Source: an uncultured Clostridia bacterium (GTDB lineage: Bacteria; Bacillota; Clostridia; Christensenellales; UBA1750). Taken from it: a stretch of 54,397 nt of DNA. Below are positions 42,518 through 50,544 of the stretch, piece by piece. Within the stretch, counting starts at the first letter, position 1; each line of letters starts with the position of its first letter. The position numbers were made by a program, and so were the translations under genes. A model generated the notes under the pieces. The model did no database searches. It was not told the DNA's origin and saw only the letters and a list, made by a program, of their open reading frames with translations. The DNA is taken from NCBI GenBank assembly GCA_904393115.1, contig CAJFMX010000017.1, positions 1-54,397 of the forward strand, given 5' to 3'.

Positions 42518-43435
42518 GTGGTAGAAGTCGTCGCGGCCCTGATCGAGCGGGGCGAGCGCTTTCTGATCTGCCAGCGCCCGGCGCACAAGGCGCGCGGCCT
42601 GCTGTGGGAGTTTGTGGGCGGCAAGGTGGAGCCTAACGAGACGCCGGAGCAAGCCCTTGCGCGCGAGTGCCGGGAGGAGCTGGGCGTCGAACTCCGCGTC
42701 GGCGCGAAGTTCTTCGAGGTCACGCACGCGTATCCGGACATCGAGGTGCATCTGACGCTGTTCCGTGCCGCGATCGAATCCGGCGAGCCGAAAAAGCTCG
42801 AGCACAACGACATCCGCTGGATTCTGCCCGCGCAGATCGACGGTTTTCCCTTCTGCCCGGCGGACGTGGACATCCTCGCCCGGCTCCGCCGCGGCCTGCC
42901 CAAGGGCGCAGGGCTTCCGCAGACCGAGCGGCTGCTCCTGCGCGAGATGGGCGAGGCGGACCTTCCCGTCCTGCGCGCCATTTTGCAGGACCCGCAGGTC
43001 ATGACCGCCTACGAGGGCCCGTTTTCCGAGGCGGAGGTGCGCGCGTGGCTGGACCGCCAGCTCCGCCGCTACGAGGAGACGGGCGCCGGCCTCTGGGCCG
43101 TGGTGCGCCAGGACACGGGCGAGATGATCGGCCAATGCGGCCTGACCTGGCAGGACGTCGGGGCCGGGGCGCCAGTCCTGGAGGTGGGCTATCTCTTTCT
43201 GCGCGCGCACTGGCACCAGGGCTTTGCCACGGAGGCAGCCCGCGCCTGCCGGGACTGGGCCTTCTCCATCCTGCGCGCGCCGCGCGTCTATTCCGTCATC
43301 CGCGATACGAATGTCGCCTCCCAGCGCGTGGCCCAGCGCAACGGCATGGCCGTGATCGACCGCTTCGTCAAGCACTACCGGGGCGTGGAGATGCCCCACC
43401 TCCTCTACGCAGTGGACAACCCCGCAAAAAACTGA
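42518..43435 (+). CDS. Fusion of a MutT-like Nudix hydrolase and a GNAT acetyltransferase
   Basis: 305 residues. The Nudix box GGKVEPNETPEQALARECREELG spans about 34-56 (given here in parts: GGKVEPNE and RECREELG), with the MutT-type N-terminus VVAALIERGERFLICQRP, suggesting (8-oxo-)dGTP or CTP hydrolysis. Residues about 136-300 form a RimJ/RimL-like GNAT domain (TERLLLREMGEADLP, LEVGYLFLRAHWHQGFATEA). I chose GTG at 42518, with GAAGGG upstream, since the homology starts there. Two enzyme activities on one chain are likely; the acetylation target is unknown. It ends at a strong terminator. Confidence 0.88.
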   Translation: MVEVVAALIERGERFLICQRPAHKARGLLWEFVGGKVEPNETPEQALARECREELGVELRVGAKFFEVTHAYPDIEVHLTLFRAAIESGEPKKLEHNDIRWILPAQIDGFPFCPADVDILARLRRGLPKGAGLPQTERLLLREMGEADLPVLRAILQDPQVMTAYEGPFSEAEVRAWLDRQLRRYEETGAGLWAVVRQDTGEMIGQCGLTWQDVGAGAPVLEVGYLFLRAHWHQGFATEAARACRDWAFSILRAPRVYSVIRDTNVASQRVAQRNGMAVIDRFVKHYRGVEMPHLLYAVDNPAKN

Positions 43436-43448
43436 CCGTTTTTTCTCT

Positions 43449-43477
43449 GCCGCCGCGGAACTCGCGGCGGCTTTTTT
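43449..43477 (+). terminator. Terminator of the Nudix-GNAT gene
   Basis: GCCGCCGCG (43449-43457) / CGCGGCGGC (43463-43471), loop GAACT, then TTTTTT. A classical rho-independent terminator. Confidence 0.9.
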
Positions 43478-43548
43478 CCGTCTCATGGTTGCAAGCGGAT
43501 CCTCCGCTCGCTCCAAGAAGGATTTCGCACAAGGAGGTTGACCCCAAG

Positions 43549-44793
43549 ATGAGAAAAAATGTTTTGCTCCTGCTCTGCGCGCTGCTGGTCTTTGCGCTGG
43601 TCGGCTGTTCGTCCACCGCTCCCGTGGACCAGGAGGCCCGCCAGGCGGATGCGGCCGCCGATTCTGAGACGCTCTCCCTCTCCGGCGCGCAGACGCCTGC
43701 GCAGGACGAGGACGCCCCCCTGCGCGCCATGATTCTCTCCCTCTCGGACGGAGAGGCGCTGCTGGTCACCCAGGACACGGAAATGCCCTTTACCTCCCCC
43801 CTCTCGGAGGAGATCCTCGGCCTGGACGGCGAGGCGCTCTCCCTGGCGGACCTCTCCGCCGGCGACATCGTGGACGTCTACGGCAACGGCGTGATGACGC
43901 GCTCCTATCCCGCGCAGTACAACAGCGTGACGAAGGTGCAGCTCGTGTCGGAGGGCTCTGCGGAGGACACGGCGCAGTACCAGGAGCTGCTCGACTCCTT
44001 CGGCCCCATGGTCAGCGCCCAGACCGAGCTGACTGAACCGACCGAGCAGGCCGGCACGGTCAACCGCGCCATCGCCATCCCCTACGGCGAGGACGGCATC
44101 CTCTTTGTGGATGTGAATTCCGAGCTTCCCTTCACCGTGACCCTGCCGGAGGAGATCTACGGCCTGGGCGGCGAGAAGATCACCGCGGCAGACCTTGAGC
44201 GCGGCAACGTCGTGGAGATCACGGGCAACGGCATCATGCTGAACTCCTACCCCGGCCAGTATCCCGGCGTGACGAAGATCCAGGTCGTCGCCGAGGGCTC
44301 GCCCGAGGACGCGGACCCCTATCAGGAGATCGTGGACGCCTATTTTGCGGAGCCCGACGCGTCGGAGCCCGCCTCCCTGCAGCTTCAGTACCGCGTGCCG
44401 GAGGCGATCGTCACGGCCAGCGCGACGATGGGCTCCTACACTTGGGAGGGCACAGTCCCCTCTGCGGACGGGGAGGCCACCTCTATCATCGCCTGCGGCG
44501 CGCATGTGCTCCAGTGGAACGACATGCTCGAGCTGAACCTCGACGAGGCCACGGAAGTTACGCTGCAGTTCTATCCCTCGGCGCCGACCTCGGTGAAGGT
44601 TGTGCGCTGGTCGGATTCCCTGCTGGGCACGGAGGACCTGGCCGCGGCGGGCGAGGGCGAGGAGGTCGCCGTCTCTGCGCAGGACGACGCGATGACCCTC
44701 ACCGCGGAGCCCGGCTACGTCTACGCCGTGTATGCGGAATTTGACCTCGGCAGCGTGGAATACGGCTTCGCTTCCAGCACCCTGGAAAAGTAA
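43549..44793 (+). CDS. Lipoprotein with a tandem duplicated domain
   Basis: 414 residues. A lipoprotein signal peptide ends in LVGC with the lipidated C20. Two copies of a roughly 90-residue domain follow, at about 59-150 and 173-265. They share the pattern PFT-LxEEIxGLxGExxxxADL--G-xVxxxGNGxMxxSYPxQYxxVTKxQxVxEGSxED. A third, unrelated C-terminal region (about 275-414) is beta-rich. I do not recognise the family. The domain may bind a ligand or fold like a small beta-barrel of the OB type. The start has AAGGAGG. The protein would be anchored outside the membrane. Confidence 0.78.
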   Translation: MRKNVLLLLCALLVFALVGCSSTAPVDQEARQADAAADSETLSLSGAQTPAQDEDAPLRAMILSLSDGEALLVTQDTEMPFTSPLSEEILGLDGEALSLADLSAGDIVDVYGNGVMTRSYPAQYNSVTKVQLVSEGSAEDTAQYQELLDSFGPMVSAQTELTEPTEQAGTVNRAIAIPYGEDGILFVDVNSELPFTVTLPEEIYGLGGEKITAADLERGNVVEITGNGIMLNSYPGQYPGVTKIQVVAEGSPEDADPYQEIVDAYFAEPDASEPASLQLQYRVPEAIVTASATMGSYTWEGTVPSADGEATSIIACGAHVLQWNDMLELNLDEATEVTLQFYPSAPTSVKVVRWSDSLLGTEDLAAAGEGEEVAVSAQDDAMTLTAEPGYVYAVYAEFDLGSVEYGFASSTLEK

Positions 44794-44809
44794 TCGCAAG
44801 GCCTGCGCG

Positions 44810-44849
44810 GGCGGCGTGGAGAGACGATCTCCGCGTCGCCGTTTTCTTT
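44810..44849 (+). terminator. Terminator of the lipoprotein gene
   Basis: GGCGGCGTGGAGA (44810-44822) pairs with TCTCCGCGTCGCC (44828-44840), with two non-Watson-Crick positions, then GTTTTCTTT. The T-run overlaps the next promoter's -35. Confidence 0.7.
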
Positions 44850-44876
44850 GCACCAAGGCCGCATCTCTGGTATACT
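44848..44876 (+). promoter_or_regulatory. Promoter of the pth2 gene
   Basis: Plus-strand TTGCAC (44848-44853), 17 bp, TATACT (44871-44876), starting within the T-tract of the preceding terminator. Confidence 0.65.
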
Positions 44877-44950
44877 TTCTTGCAGACAGGCGGCCGGCGC
44901 TTCCGGCCCGCCGCATGCAGCCATTCCAATCACACAGGAGGAGTTCATCC

Positions 44951-45373
44951 GTGTACGCATCCAAGCAAATGATCGTCATGCGCAGGGATCTGAAAATGCG
45001 CAAGGGAAAGATCGCGGCGCAGGCCGGGCACGCCTGCGTGGACGCCGTGCTGCGCGCCCTGGCGCGGGAGGGCCGGCTCGGCCAGGTCCGCGCCGGGGAG
45101 ACGGGCGCGTTTCTCGAGCCCGGGGACATGCCCGCCACGCCGCTGAGCGAGTGGTTTGAAAAGGGCGAGGCCAAGATCTGCGTCTACGTCGACTCCGAGG
45201 AAGAGCTCCTCGCCCTCCACCGCCGCGCGCAGGAGGCAGGCGTGCTCTCCTCGCTGATCTGCGACGCGGGCATGACGGAATTCCACGGCGAGGCGACCTA
45301 CACCTGCCTGGCGCTGGAGCCCCTGCCCCGGGACCGCGCGGACGAGCTGACGGGAAACCTTCCCCTCTATTGA
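44951..45373 (+). CDS. Pth2-type (archaeal/eukaryotic-like) peptidyl-tRNA hydrolase-like protein
   Basis: 140 residues. Pth2 enzymes release peptides from stalled peptidyl-tRNA; most bacteria use the unrelated Pth1. The family N-terminus KQMIVMRRDLKMRKGKIAAQAGHACVDAV has the catalytic lysine and the GKxAAQxxHA motif. The region ICVYVDSEEELLALHRRAQEAGVLSSLICDAGMTEF fits the second half, but the usual GPxxxxxxxxTGxLKLY end is diverged (here DELTGNLPLY). The GTG at 44951 follows AGGAGG. It may be a second hydrolase or a paralogue with a new role. Confidence 0.8.
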   Translation: MYASKQMIVMRRDLKMRKGKIAAQAGHACVDAVLRALAREGRLGQVRAGETGAFLEPGDMPATPLSEWFEKGEAKICVYVDSEEELLALHRRAQEAGVLSSLICDAGMTEFHGEATYTCLALEPLPRDRADELTGNLPLY

Positions 45374-45381
45374 GCCCGCGC

Positions 45382-45421
45382 AACACAAAAAACGACCCCA
45401 AACGGGGTCGTTTTTTGTGTT
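45382..45421. terminator. Bidirectional terminator between pth2 and the CNNM gene
   Basis: A perfect 18-bp stem AACACAAAAAACGACCCC (45382-45399) / GGGGTCGTTTTTTGTGTT (45404-45421) with A- and T-runs on both sides. Confidence 0.93.
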
Positions 45422-45422
45422 G

Positions 45423-46682
45423 TCAGACGGCGAGCGTCTGCTCGGCGGGCAGCCTGCGGACCTCGACCTCGCAGACGCGGCGCGGGTCGGCCTTTGCCGC
45501 GGTGAGCAGCCAGCCCTCGTAGCGGAAGCTCTCCCCGCTGCGGGGAACGCGGCCCAGCCGCTCCATGACCCAGCCGCTGACGGTCGAGCTCTCGGTCTCC
45601 TCGTCGCGGATGCAGAGGAACTCGAACAGGTCCTCCAGGTCCGCCGTGCCAAGGACCTGGTAGGCGTCCTCCCCGACCTTGTGGATGGATTCGACCACCT
45701 CGTCGTGCTCGTCCCAGATATCGCCCACGAGCTCCTCGAGGATATCCTCCATCGTGACGATGCCGAGCGTGCCGCCGTATTCGTCCGTGACGACGGCGAT
45801 GTGCGCCTTCTGCCGCTGCAGGAGCTTGAGCAGGTCGCTGATCTTGGCGGAATTGGCGACAAACAGGGGCTTTGTCATGATCTGGGCAAGGGCCTTGTCC
45901 GTGACCCCGGTCCCCACGTAGAAGTCCTTCTGGTGGATGACGCCCACGATGCTGTCGATGTCCCCGGAGTAGACCAGGATGCGCGAATACCGGCTCTCGG
46001 AGAACACGCGCGCGACCTCCTCCTTCGTGGCGGTGTCGGGAACGGCCTCCAGGTCCGTGCGGTGGGTGAGGATGTCGTCCGCGCACAGGTCCGTAAACTC
46101 GATGGCGCTGCGCAGGAGCTCGCCGTCCTCCTTGGCCAGGCCGCCGTCCTGCTCCGCCTCGTCCACGAGCAGCAGCAGCTCATCCTGCGCGGCCTTGTGG
46201 GGGTCGTCCTCCCGGCTCTTCGGCGCGAGCGCGCCGCGCAGGCGCGAGAGCAGGAAGGCGGCGGGCGCAAAGAGGATCGTCAGCGCGCGGGCAAAGGGCG
46301 CGAGCGATACGGCGAACCGGTCCGGGTCCGCCGCCGCGCGGATCTTGGGCGTTGCCGCGCACAGCAGGATCACTGCGGTGCCGACCACAAGCGCCGACAC
46401 CAGCGCGCCGATGTCCCCGAGGTGCCGGACGGCGAGCATCGCGCCGAGCGAGGCCGCGCCCACGCTGGTGAACACGTTGCCCACCAGCGCCGCGGCCAGG
46501 ATCTGCTCCTGCCGGTCCGCCAGGCGCAGCGCCAGGCCCGCGCGCCGGTTTCCGCCCTCCTCCATGGTCTTGAGCTCTGCGCGGCTCAGGCCGGAATACG
46601 CCGCCTCCGTCGCAGAAAAGCCCGCCGACAGCGCCAGCAGCGCCGCCATGAGCAGCAGGGTCCATATTGTGCCGGTATCCAT
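45423..46682 (-). CDS. CNNM/CorC-family divalent-cation transporter (hemolysin-C-like)
   Basis: 419 residues. A DUF21/CNNM membrane domain (about 5-150, with [20 protein letters not shown], the conserved first helix and juxta-membrane turn) is followed by a CBS pair (about 200-320, with [20 protein letters not shown]) and a C-terminal CorC/HlyC domain (about 335-415). Characterised bacterial members export Mg2+ (MpfA) or affect Mg2+/Co2+. The ATG at 46682 is the first residue with similarity; AAGGAG is 15 nt upstream, longer than usual. Its mRNA leader carries a short acidic ORF and an intrinsic terminator, pointing to transcription attenuation. Confidence 0.88.
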   Translation of the reverse strand: MDTGTIWTLLLMAALLALSAGFSATEAAYSGLSRAELKTMEEGGNRRAGLALRLADRQEQILAAALVGNVFTSVGAASLGAMLAVRHLGDIGALVSALVVGTAVILLCAATPKIRAAADPDRFAVSLAPFARALTILFAPAAFLLSRLRGALAPKSREDDPHKAAQDELLLLVDEAEQDGGLAKEDGELLRSAIEFTDLCADDILTHRTDLEAVPDTATKEEVARVFSESRYSRILVYSGDIDSIVGVIHQKDFYVGTGVTDKALAQIMTKPLFVANSAKISDLLKLLQRQKAHIAVVTDEYGGTLGIVTMEDILEELVGDIWDEHDEVVESIHKVGEDAYQVLGTADLEDLFEFLCIRDEETESSTVSGWVMERLGRVPRSGESFRYEGWLLTAAKADPRRVCEVEVRRLPAEQTLAV

Positions 46683-46738
46683 AAAAAAATCCGTTTTCTC
46701 CTTTCGTCGTGCGAATGGTGGGGGGAGGAGAGGAACGC

Positions 46739-46779
46739 AAAAAGGCATATCCATGCCGCCTTTGCGGCACAGATACGCC
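46739..46779 (-). terminator. Leader terminator (attenuator) of the CNNM gene
   Basis: Minus-strand arms GGCGTATCTGTGCCGC (46764-46779) and GCGGCATGGATATGCC (46744-46759) form a 16-bp stem with two G-T wobbles and loop AAAG, then TTTTT (46739-46743). The stem begins at the base right after the leader-peptide stop codon, so a ribosome on that stop would block folding. Confidence 0.82.
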
Positions 46780-46836
46780 TCATTCCCTTTTTCTGCACAT
46801 GTGCGCGGTGTCGTCGTTCCCGTCGTCGCCGTCCAT
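46780..46836 (-). CDS. Acidic leader peptide upstream of the CNNM transporter gene
   Basis: 18 codons: MDGDDGNDDTAHMCRKRE, then TGA. Five of the first nine residues are Asp, and the end is basic. A strong ribosome-binding site (GAGGAGGAG, 46846-46854) lies 9 nt before the ATG, and the promoter is about 40 bp upstream. The stop codon directly abuts the 5' arm of the leader terminator. Acidic nascent N-termini are known to destabilise ribosomes when Mg2+ is low, as in E. coli mgtL. The proposal is that full translation frees the transporter gene and drop-off stops it. Translation itself is not shown. Confidence 0.65.
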   Translation of the reverse strand: MDGDDGNDDTAHMCRKRE

Positions 46837-46871
46837 GCGGACAATCTCCTCCTCGTTCCGATTACAAGGCT

Positions 46872-46900
46872 ACTATAGCATATCGCTGCGGTCCTGTCAA
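46872..46900 (-). promoter_or_regulatory. Promoter of the CNNM leader and gene
   Basis: Minus-strand TTGACA (46895-46900), 17 bp, TATAGT (46872-46877): 11 of 12 consensus bases. The predicted transcript starts near 46865, about 29 nt before the leader ATG. Confidence 0.85.
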
Positions 46901-46941
46901 AGGGAGATTTTGTCCCTTTTGCGCGACGGTTCCCGGCGGCG

Positions 46942-47568
46942 TCAAGGGGTTTCCGAAGGGGCGCCGTCCCCCTGCTCGCCCTCGTCCCCGCCCTCGCGCA
47001 GCTTGCGGCGCAGCCGGCTGAGCGTCACGGGCGTCATGCCCAGGAACGAAGCCACGTGCTTGTCGCGCACGTGGTCGACCAGCCCGGGATACGTCTTCAT
47101 GAACCAGTGATACCGAACCATGGCCGACTCCTGGCCGATCATGGTCTTCAGCTCCCAGTGGACGTTGAGCGCCTTGAGCAGATAGCGGTTGTAGACCGCC
47201 ATCAGCTGCGGATACCGCGCGAACAGCTCCTGCACCTCCGCCATCGGGAGCCAGACGACCTCCGCCTCCGTCAGGGCCTCAATGGTGATGGCCGAAGGCT
47301 TCCCGAATGCAAACCCGCCCATGGCGGCCGTGCCCGGCTCCAGACCAAAGCAATCGGTGACCTCTCTTCCCTCCGCGTCCAAAAAAAACCCCCGCAGGAT
47401 GCCCGACACCAAAAAGACGATTTGATTTTGCGTCTCCCCCGCCTGGATGAGGGCCTCCTTTTTCTTCAGGTGCCGCTCATGTGTGATGGCGAGGATCTTG
47501 TCCAGCAGTTCTTCTTCCTCGATCTCCAGCGCCTCTCTGTAGAAGTCTCGGCCAACCAATGGCCACAC
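46942..47568 (-). CDS. Crp/Fnr-family transcriptional regulator
   Basis: 208 residues. An N-terminal cyclic-nucleotide-binding-type beta-roll (KKKEALIQAGETQNQIVFLVSGILRGFFLDAEG, split) is followed by a long dimer helix and a short helix-turn-helix (KHVASFLGMTPVTLSRLRRKL). The canonical cAMP-contact residues are not evident and there are no N-terminal Fe-S cysteines as in Fnr, so the signal is unknown. The C-terminal 20 residues are acidic and glycine-rich. The start is uncertain: GTG at 47568 or a TTG a few codons later, both after a GGGGG tract. A TATAAT lies about 20 bp upstream without a good -35. Confidence 0.82.
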   Translation of the reverse strand: MWPLVGRDFYREALEIEEEELLDKILAITHERHLKKKEALIQAGETQNQIVFLVSGILRGFFLDAEGREVTDCFGLEPGTAAMGGFAFGKPSAITIEALTEAEVVWLPMAEVQELFARYPQLMAVYNRYLLKALNVHWELKTMIGQESAMVRYHWFMKTYPGLVDHVRDKHVASFLGMTPVTLSRLRRKLREGGDEGEQGDGAPSETP

Positions 47569-47678
47569 CCCCTGTTACACGACCGTTAGGCTTTTATTAT
47601 ATATCACCGTTTTGGGAGGCGCATTAACATAGGATAAGAAAATATAGAAAAATATTTTCCAACGTGGCGCAGGGGCGT

Positions 47679-48890
47679 TCAGCGGATCCTCCGGCGGAGG
47701 AAGTCGCCGGCCTGCGCGCCCGCGGGCAGCGGCAGCCAAACGCGCTGCTTGGGGTGCGGCGCGCTCTGCAGGGCGTTGCCCTCCTCGTCCCGCATGTCGC
47801 GGCACTGGAACTCCACGCTGCCCTGCGGGGACATCCACTGCAGGGTTTCGCCCGCGAGAAATTTGTTTTTCTGTTCCACGAGGGCGAGCCCGTCCGGGCG
47901 GACTTCCAGCACCTTTGCAATGTAGTCCGCGTTGCGCTCGTACTCCACGGCGCCGGGCGGGTCTGCGGGCCGGCGGGTGAAGTAAAAGCCCGTGCCAAAC
48001 TTGCGGTGGCTGGCGTTGCCGACCTCGTGCAGGAGCTCTTCGTCAAAGGGCGCGTCCGGATGCTCGAGCATCTCGTCGATGGCGCGGCGGTACGCGCCCA
48101 CGACCGTTGCGACGTAGTAGTCGGTCTTCATGCGGCCCTCGATCTTGAAGGAGCAGACGCCCGCCTGCCAGAGCTCGCGCAGGTGCGCGATCATGCACAG
48201 ATCGTTTGCCGAGTAGAAGTAGGTGCCGCGCGCGTCCTCGAACACGGGCAGGTACTCGCCGGGGCGCTTCTCCTCGACCAGCGCGTACTTCCAGCGGCAG
48301 GTCTGGGCGCACTGGCCCTGGTTGGCGTCGCGGCCCGTGAGGTAGTTGGACAGCACGCACCGCCCGGAGTAGGACGCGCAGACCGCGCCGTGGACGAAGG
48401 CCTCGATCTCCAGGTCCTCGGGCGTGTTCTGGCGGATGCCGCGCACGTCCTCCAGGTTGAGCTCCCGGGCGAGGATCACGCGCCGGATGCCGTTGCGGCG
48501 CCAGAAGGCGGCCGTGCGCCAGTTGAGGGTGTTGGCCTGCGTGGACAGGTGCAGGGGCAGGCGCGGGGCGACCTCGCGGCAGATCTCCACGGCCGCGGGG
48601 TCCGCGACGATGGCCGCGTCCGCGCCCATGCGCTCCAGGGCGCGCGCGGCGTCCGCCAGGCCGTCCAGGTCGTCGTTGTAGAGGAAGGCGTTGAGGGTGA
48701 CGTGGATTCTGCGGCCGTGCGCGTGGACGTAATCCGTGGCGCGGCACAGGGCCTCGTCGTCGAAGTTTCCGGCGTAGGCGCGCAGGCCGAAGCGCTGCCC
48801 GCCGACGTACACGGCGTCCGCGCCAAAGCGCACCGCGGCGATCAACTGGCTCTGCGCGCCCGCGGGGGCGAGCAGTTCGGGTTTCTTCAT
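47679..48890 (-). CDS. Peptidase U32-family protein, TrhP/YrrO type
   Basis: 403 residues. The U32 signature EAFVHGAVCASYSGRCVLSN spans about 163-182, followed by CAQTCRW, giving the four Cys for an Fe-S cluster. U32 proteins of this length (TrhP in E. coli, YrrO in Bacillus) hydroxylate uridine 34 of tRNAs, so tRNA modification is likely. The ATG at 48890 (MKKPELLAPAG) has GGGGAG upstream. It is the second U32 protein in the window; it has no long C-terminal region. It follows mltG on the same strand after a terminator. Confidence 0.87.
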   Translation of the reverse strand: MKKPELLAPAGAQSQLIAAVRFGADAVYVGGQRFGLRAYAGNFDDEALCRATDYVHAHGRRIHVTLNAFLYNDDLDGLADAARALERMGADAAIVADPAAVEICREVAPRLPLHLSTQANTLNWRTAAFWRRNGIRRVILARELNLEDVRGIRQNTPEDLEIEAFVHGAVCASYSGRCVLSNYLTGRDANQGQCAQTCRWKYALVEEKRPGEYLPVFEDARGTYFYSANDLCMIAHLRELWQAGVCSFKIEGRMKTDYYVATVVGAYRRAIDEMLEHPDAPFDEELLHEVGNASHRKFGTGFYFTRRPADPPGAVEYERNADYIAKVLEVRPDGLALVEQKNKFLAGETLQWMSPQGSVEFQCRDMRDEEGNALQSAPHPKQRVWLPLPAGAQAGDFLRRRIR

Positions 48891-48922
48891 GCGTCGATTC
48901 TCCCCTTTTTTGAATTGCACAA

Positions 48923-48948
48923 AAAAGGGCGCGTTCGCGCGCCCTTTT
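48923..48948 (-). terminator. Terminator of the rnj-ylbF-mltG operon
   Basis: Perfect stem AAAAGGGCGCG / CGCGCCCTTTT (48923-48933 with 48938-48948), loop CGAA, then TT on the minus strand, right after the mltG stop. Confidence 0.9.
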
Positions 48949-48953
48949 CCAGT

Positions 48954-50105
48954 TCACTCGTTCGTTCCCTGTTCGCTCGCCTGGTCGTAGGCTTCCCACA
49001 GCGGGCGATACTCCTCGACGATGGCGTCGTGCTCCTCCAGGGTCTTGGTGAAGGCCAACTCGCCCGTCTCCGGGTCGGTCAGGACGAAGTAGAGGTATCC
49101 CTCCTCCACATAGTCGCTGTCGGGATAGAGCGCCGCCTCGATGGCCGCGTTGCCGGGGTTGCAGATGGCCCCGACAGGAAGGCCCGTGTGCTGGTAGGTG
49201 TTGTAGGCGCTGTCGACGGCGAGCTCCTCCTGCGTCAGCACCAGGCGGCGCACGCCCAGCGCGTACTGCACGGTCACGTCCGAGCCCAGGGCCATGCCGG
49301 CGTCCAAGCGGTTGTGGAAGACGGCGGAGACCTTGTCAAAGGAGTCGGCCTTGCCCTCCCGCTCGATCATGGAGGCCAGGGTGATGACCTCGTCCATGTC
49401 CATGCCGAGCTCCTCGGCGCGCGTGCGGTAGGCCACGCCGTAGATGACGTTCATGCGGTCCAGCATGCGGCCGATGACCGTCTCCTCCGAGGAGCCGACG
49501 TAGATCTCATACGTATCGGGATAGAGGTACCCCTCCAGGACATAGGCGCGGCCCTCGTCGTTGGCGTCGACCACGTCCTGGATGAAGGGATAGTCCTCCG
49601 CGATGCCCTCGCCCGTGCGGCAGATCTCCAGGAACCGGTCCGCGGATTCGAACACGCCCTGGTCCACCAGGGACTGCCCGATCTCCTCGACCGTCAGGCC
49701 CTCGACGATGGTGAAGTTCATCACGTCCGTCCCGCCGTCCCCGGCCGAGAGCACGTCGATGATCTCCGGGATGGTCATGTCCCGCGAGAGGGTGTAGGTC
49801 CCGGCCTTGAGCTGGTGCCCCTTGCCGATGAACTCGCTCAGGTACTGGAAGACGCCCTTGTTGCGCACAAGGTCCGCCTCTTTGAGCTCCCGGGCGATGG
49901 TCGAGACCGAGGACCCGCGCTCGACGACGAATTCCACCGGCGTCGAGTCGTTGGGGTCCGGGGGCATGATGTAGTTTTCGTACAGGAAATCCCACGCCGT
50001 GACGAGTATGCCCACGACCAACAGGCAGGCGCAGGCAAAGATCAGAAAGGGGCGCAGGATGCGCCAGACGATGTTCCAGCCTCTCGCTCTCTGGGGATCT
50101 GCCAC
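48954..50105 (-). CDS. mltG: Endolytic murein transglycosylase MltG
   Basis: 383 residues. A single N-terminal membrane helix (about 19-40) leads to a LysM-like region and the YceG catalytic domain, with the catalytic Glu in LASMIEREG and the loop YNTYQHTGLPVGAICNPG. MltG cuts nascent glycan strands and sets their length. The GTG at 50105 has AGGAGGAG upstream. It is the third gene of rnj-ylbF-mltG. Confidence 0.93.
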   Translation of the reverse strand: MADPQRARGWNIVWRILRPFLIFACACLLVVGILVTAWDFLYENYIMPPDPNDSTPVEFVVERGSSVSTIARELKEADLVRNKGVFQYLSEFIGKGHQLKAGTYTLSRDMTIPEIIDVLSAGDGGTDVMNFTIVEGLTVEEIGQSLVDQGVFESADRFLEICRTGEGIAEDYPFIQDVVDANDEGRAYVLEGYLYPDTYEIYVGSSEETVIGRMLDRMNVIYGVAYRTRAEELGMDMDEVITLASMIEREGKADSFDKVSAVFHNRLDAGMALGSDVTVQYALGVRRLVLTQEELAVDSAYNTYQHTGLPVGAICNPGNAAIEAALYPDSDYVEEGYLYFVLTDPETGELAFTKTLEEHDAIVEEYRPLWEAYDQASEQGTNE

Positions 50106-50175
50106 GGCTTCTCTCCTCCTGAAATCTTTTTCTTTTGTGATAACGAGCGGCAGGGCCGCGCCGTTTCACGCGCGC

Positions 50176-50523
50176 TCAGCTGCGGAGCATGTCCATGTCG
50201 ATGCCGGCCGCGTCCCCCAGGATCTTGTAGATGTCGGCCAGCAGCTTCTGGAAGCGGAACTCCGCCATCAGGTACTCCGTCGCCTCGTGGCTCAGCTGCA
50301 GGACGCCGGCGATCTTCTGCAGGCGCTCCAGCTCCGCGGGGTCGGGCGAAGCGCCGCCCGCCATGGAAATCTGCAGCTGGAACTGGAGCTTTTTATACTC
50401 CTCGATGAGCGCCTTCTGTGTCTCGTTCTCCATGGCGATTTCCTTTGCGCGCTGGTAGTCCTGGTATTCCGGGCTTTCCTTGAGGGCTCGCGCAAGCTCG
50501 TGCGCGCGGTCGTAGATGTTCAT
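50176..50523 (-). CDS. YlbF-family protein (Y-complex/RNase-Y-associated type)
   Basis: 115 residues, all-helical. The pattern ELARALKESPEYQDYQRAKE and the C-terminal helix EFRFQKLLADIYKILGDA fit the YlbF/YmcA (Com_YlbF) family. In Bacillus YlbF acts with YmcA and YaaT to specify RNase Y cleavage. Here it sits 21 bp after an RNase J gene, so a role in mRNA processing is likely. The ATG has GGGGGAGAG upstream. Confidence 0.85.
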   Translation of the reverse strand: MNIYDRAHELARALKESPEYQDYQRAKEIAMENETQKALIEEYKKLQFQLQISMAGGASPDPAELERLQKIAGVLQLSHEATEYLMAEFRFQKLLADIYKILGDAAGIDMDMLRS

Positions 50524-50544
50524 CTCTCTCCCCCGCTTTCTGTG

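Noticed and set aside
46683..46844. N-terminal extension of the CNNM protein starting at a TTG at 46844
   Set aside because: It would put the ribosome-binding site 1-2 nt from the start, run through the terminator hairpin, and add residues with no family similarity. The acidic leader ORF in another frame has the better spacing.
47569..47678. Complete promoter for the Crp/Fnr gene
   Set aside because: A TATAAT lies in an A+T-rich gap but no -35 is found at proper spacing, so it was not listed as a feature.
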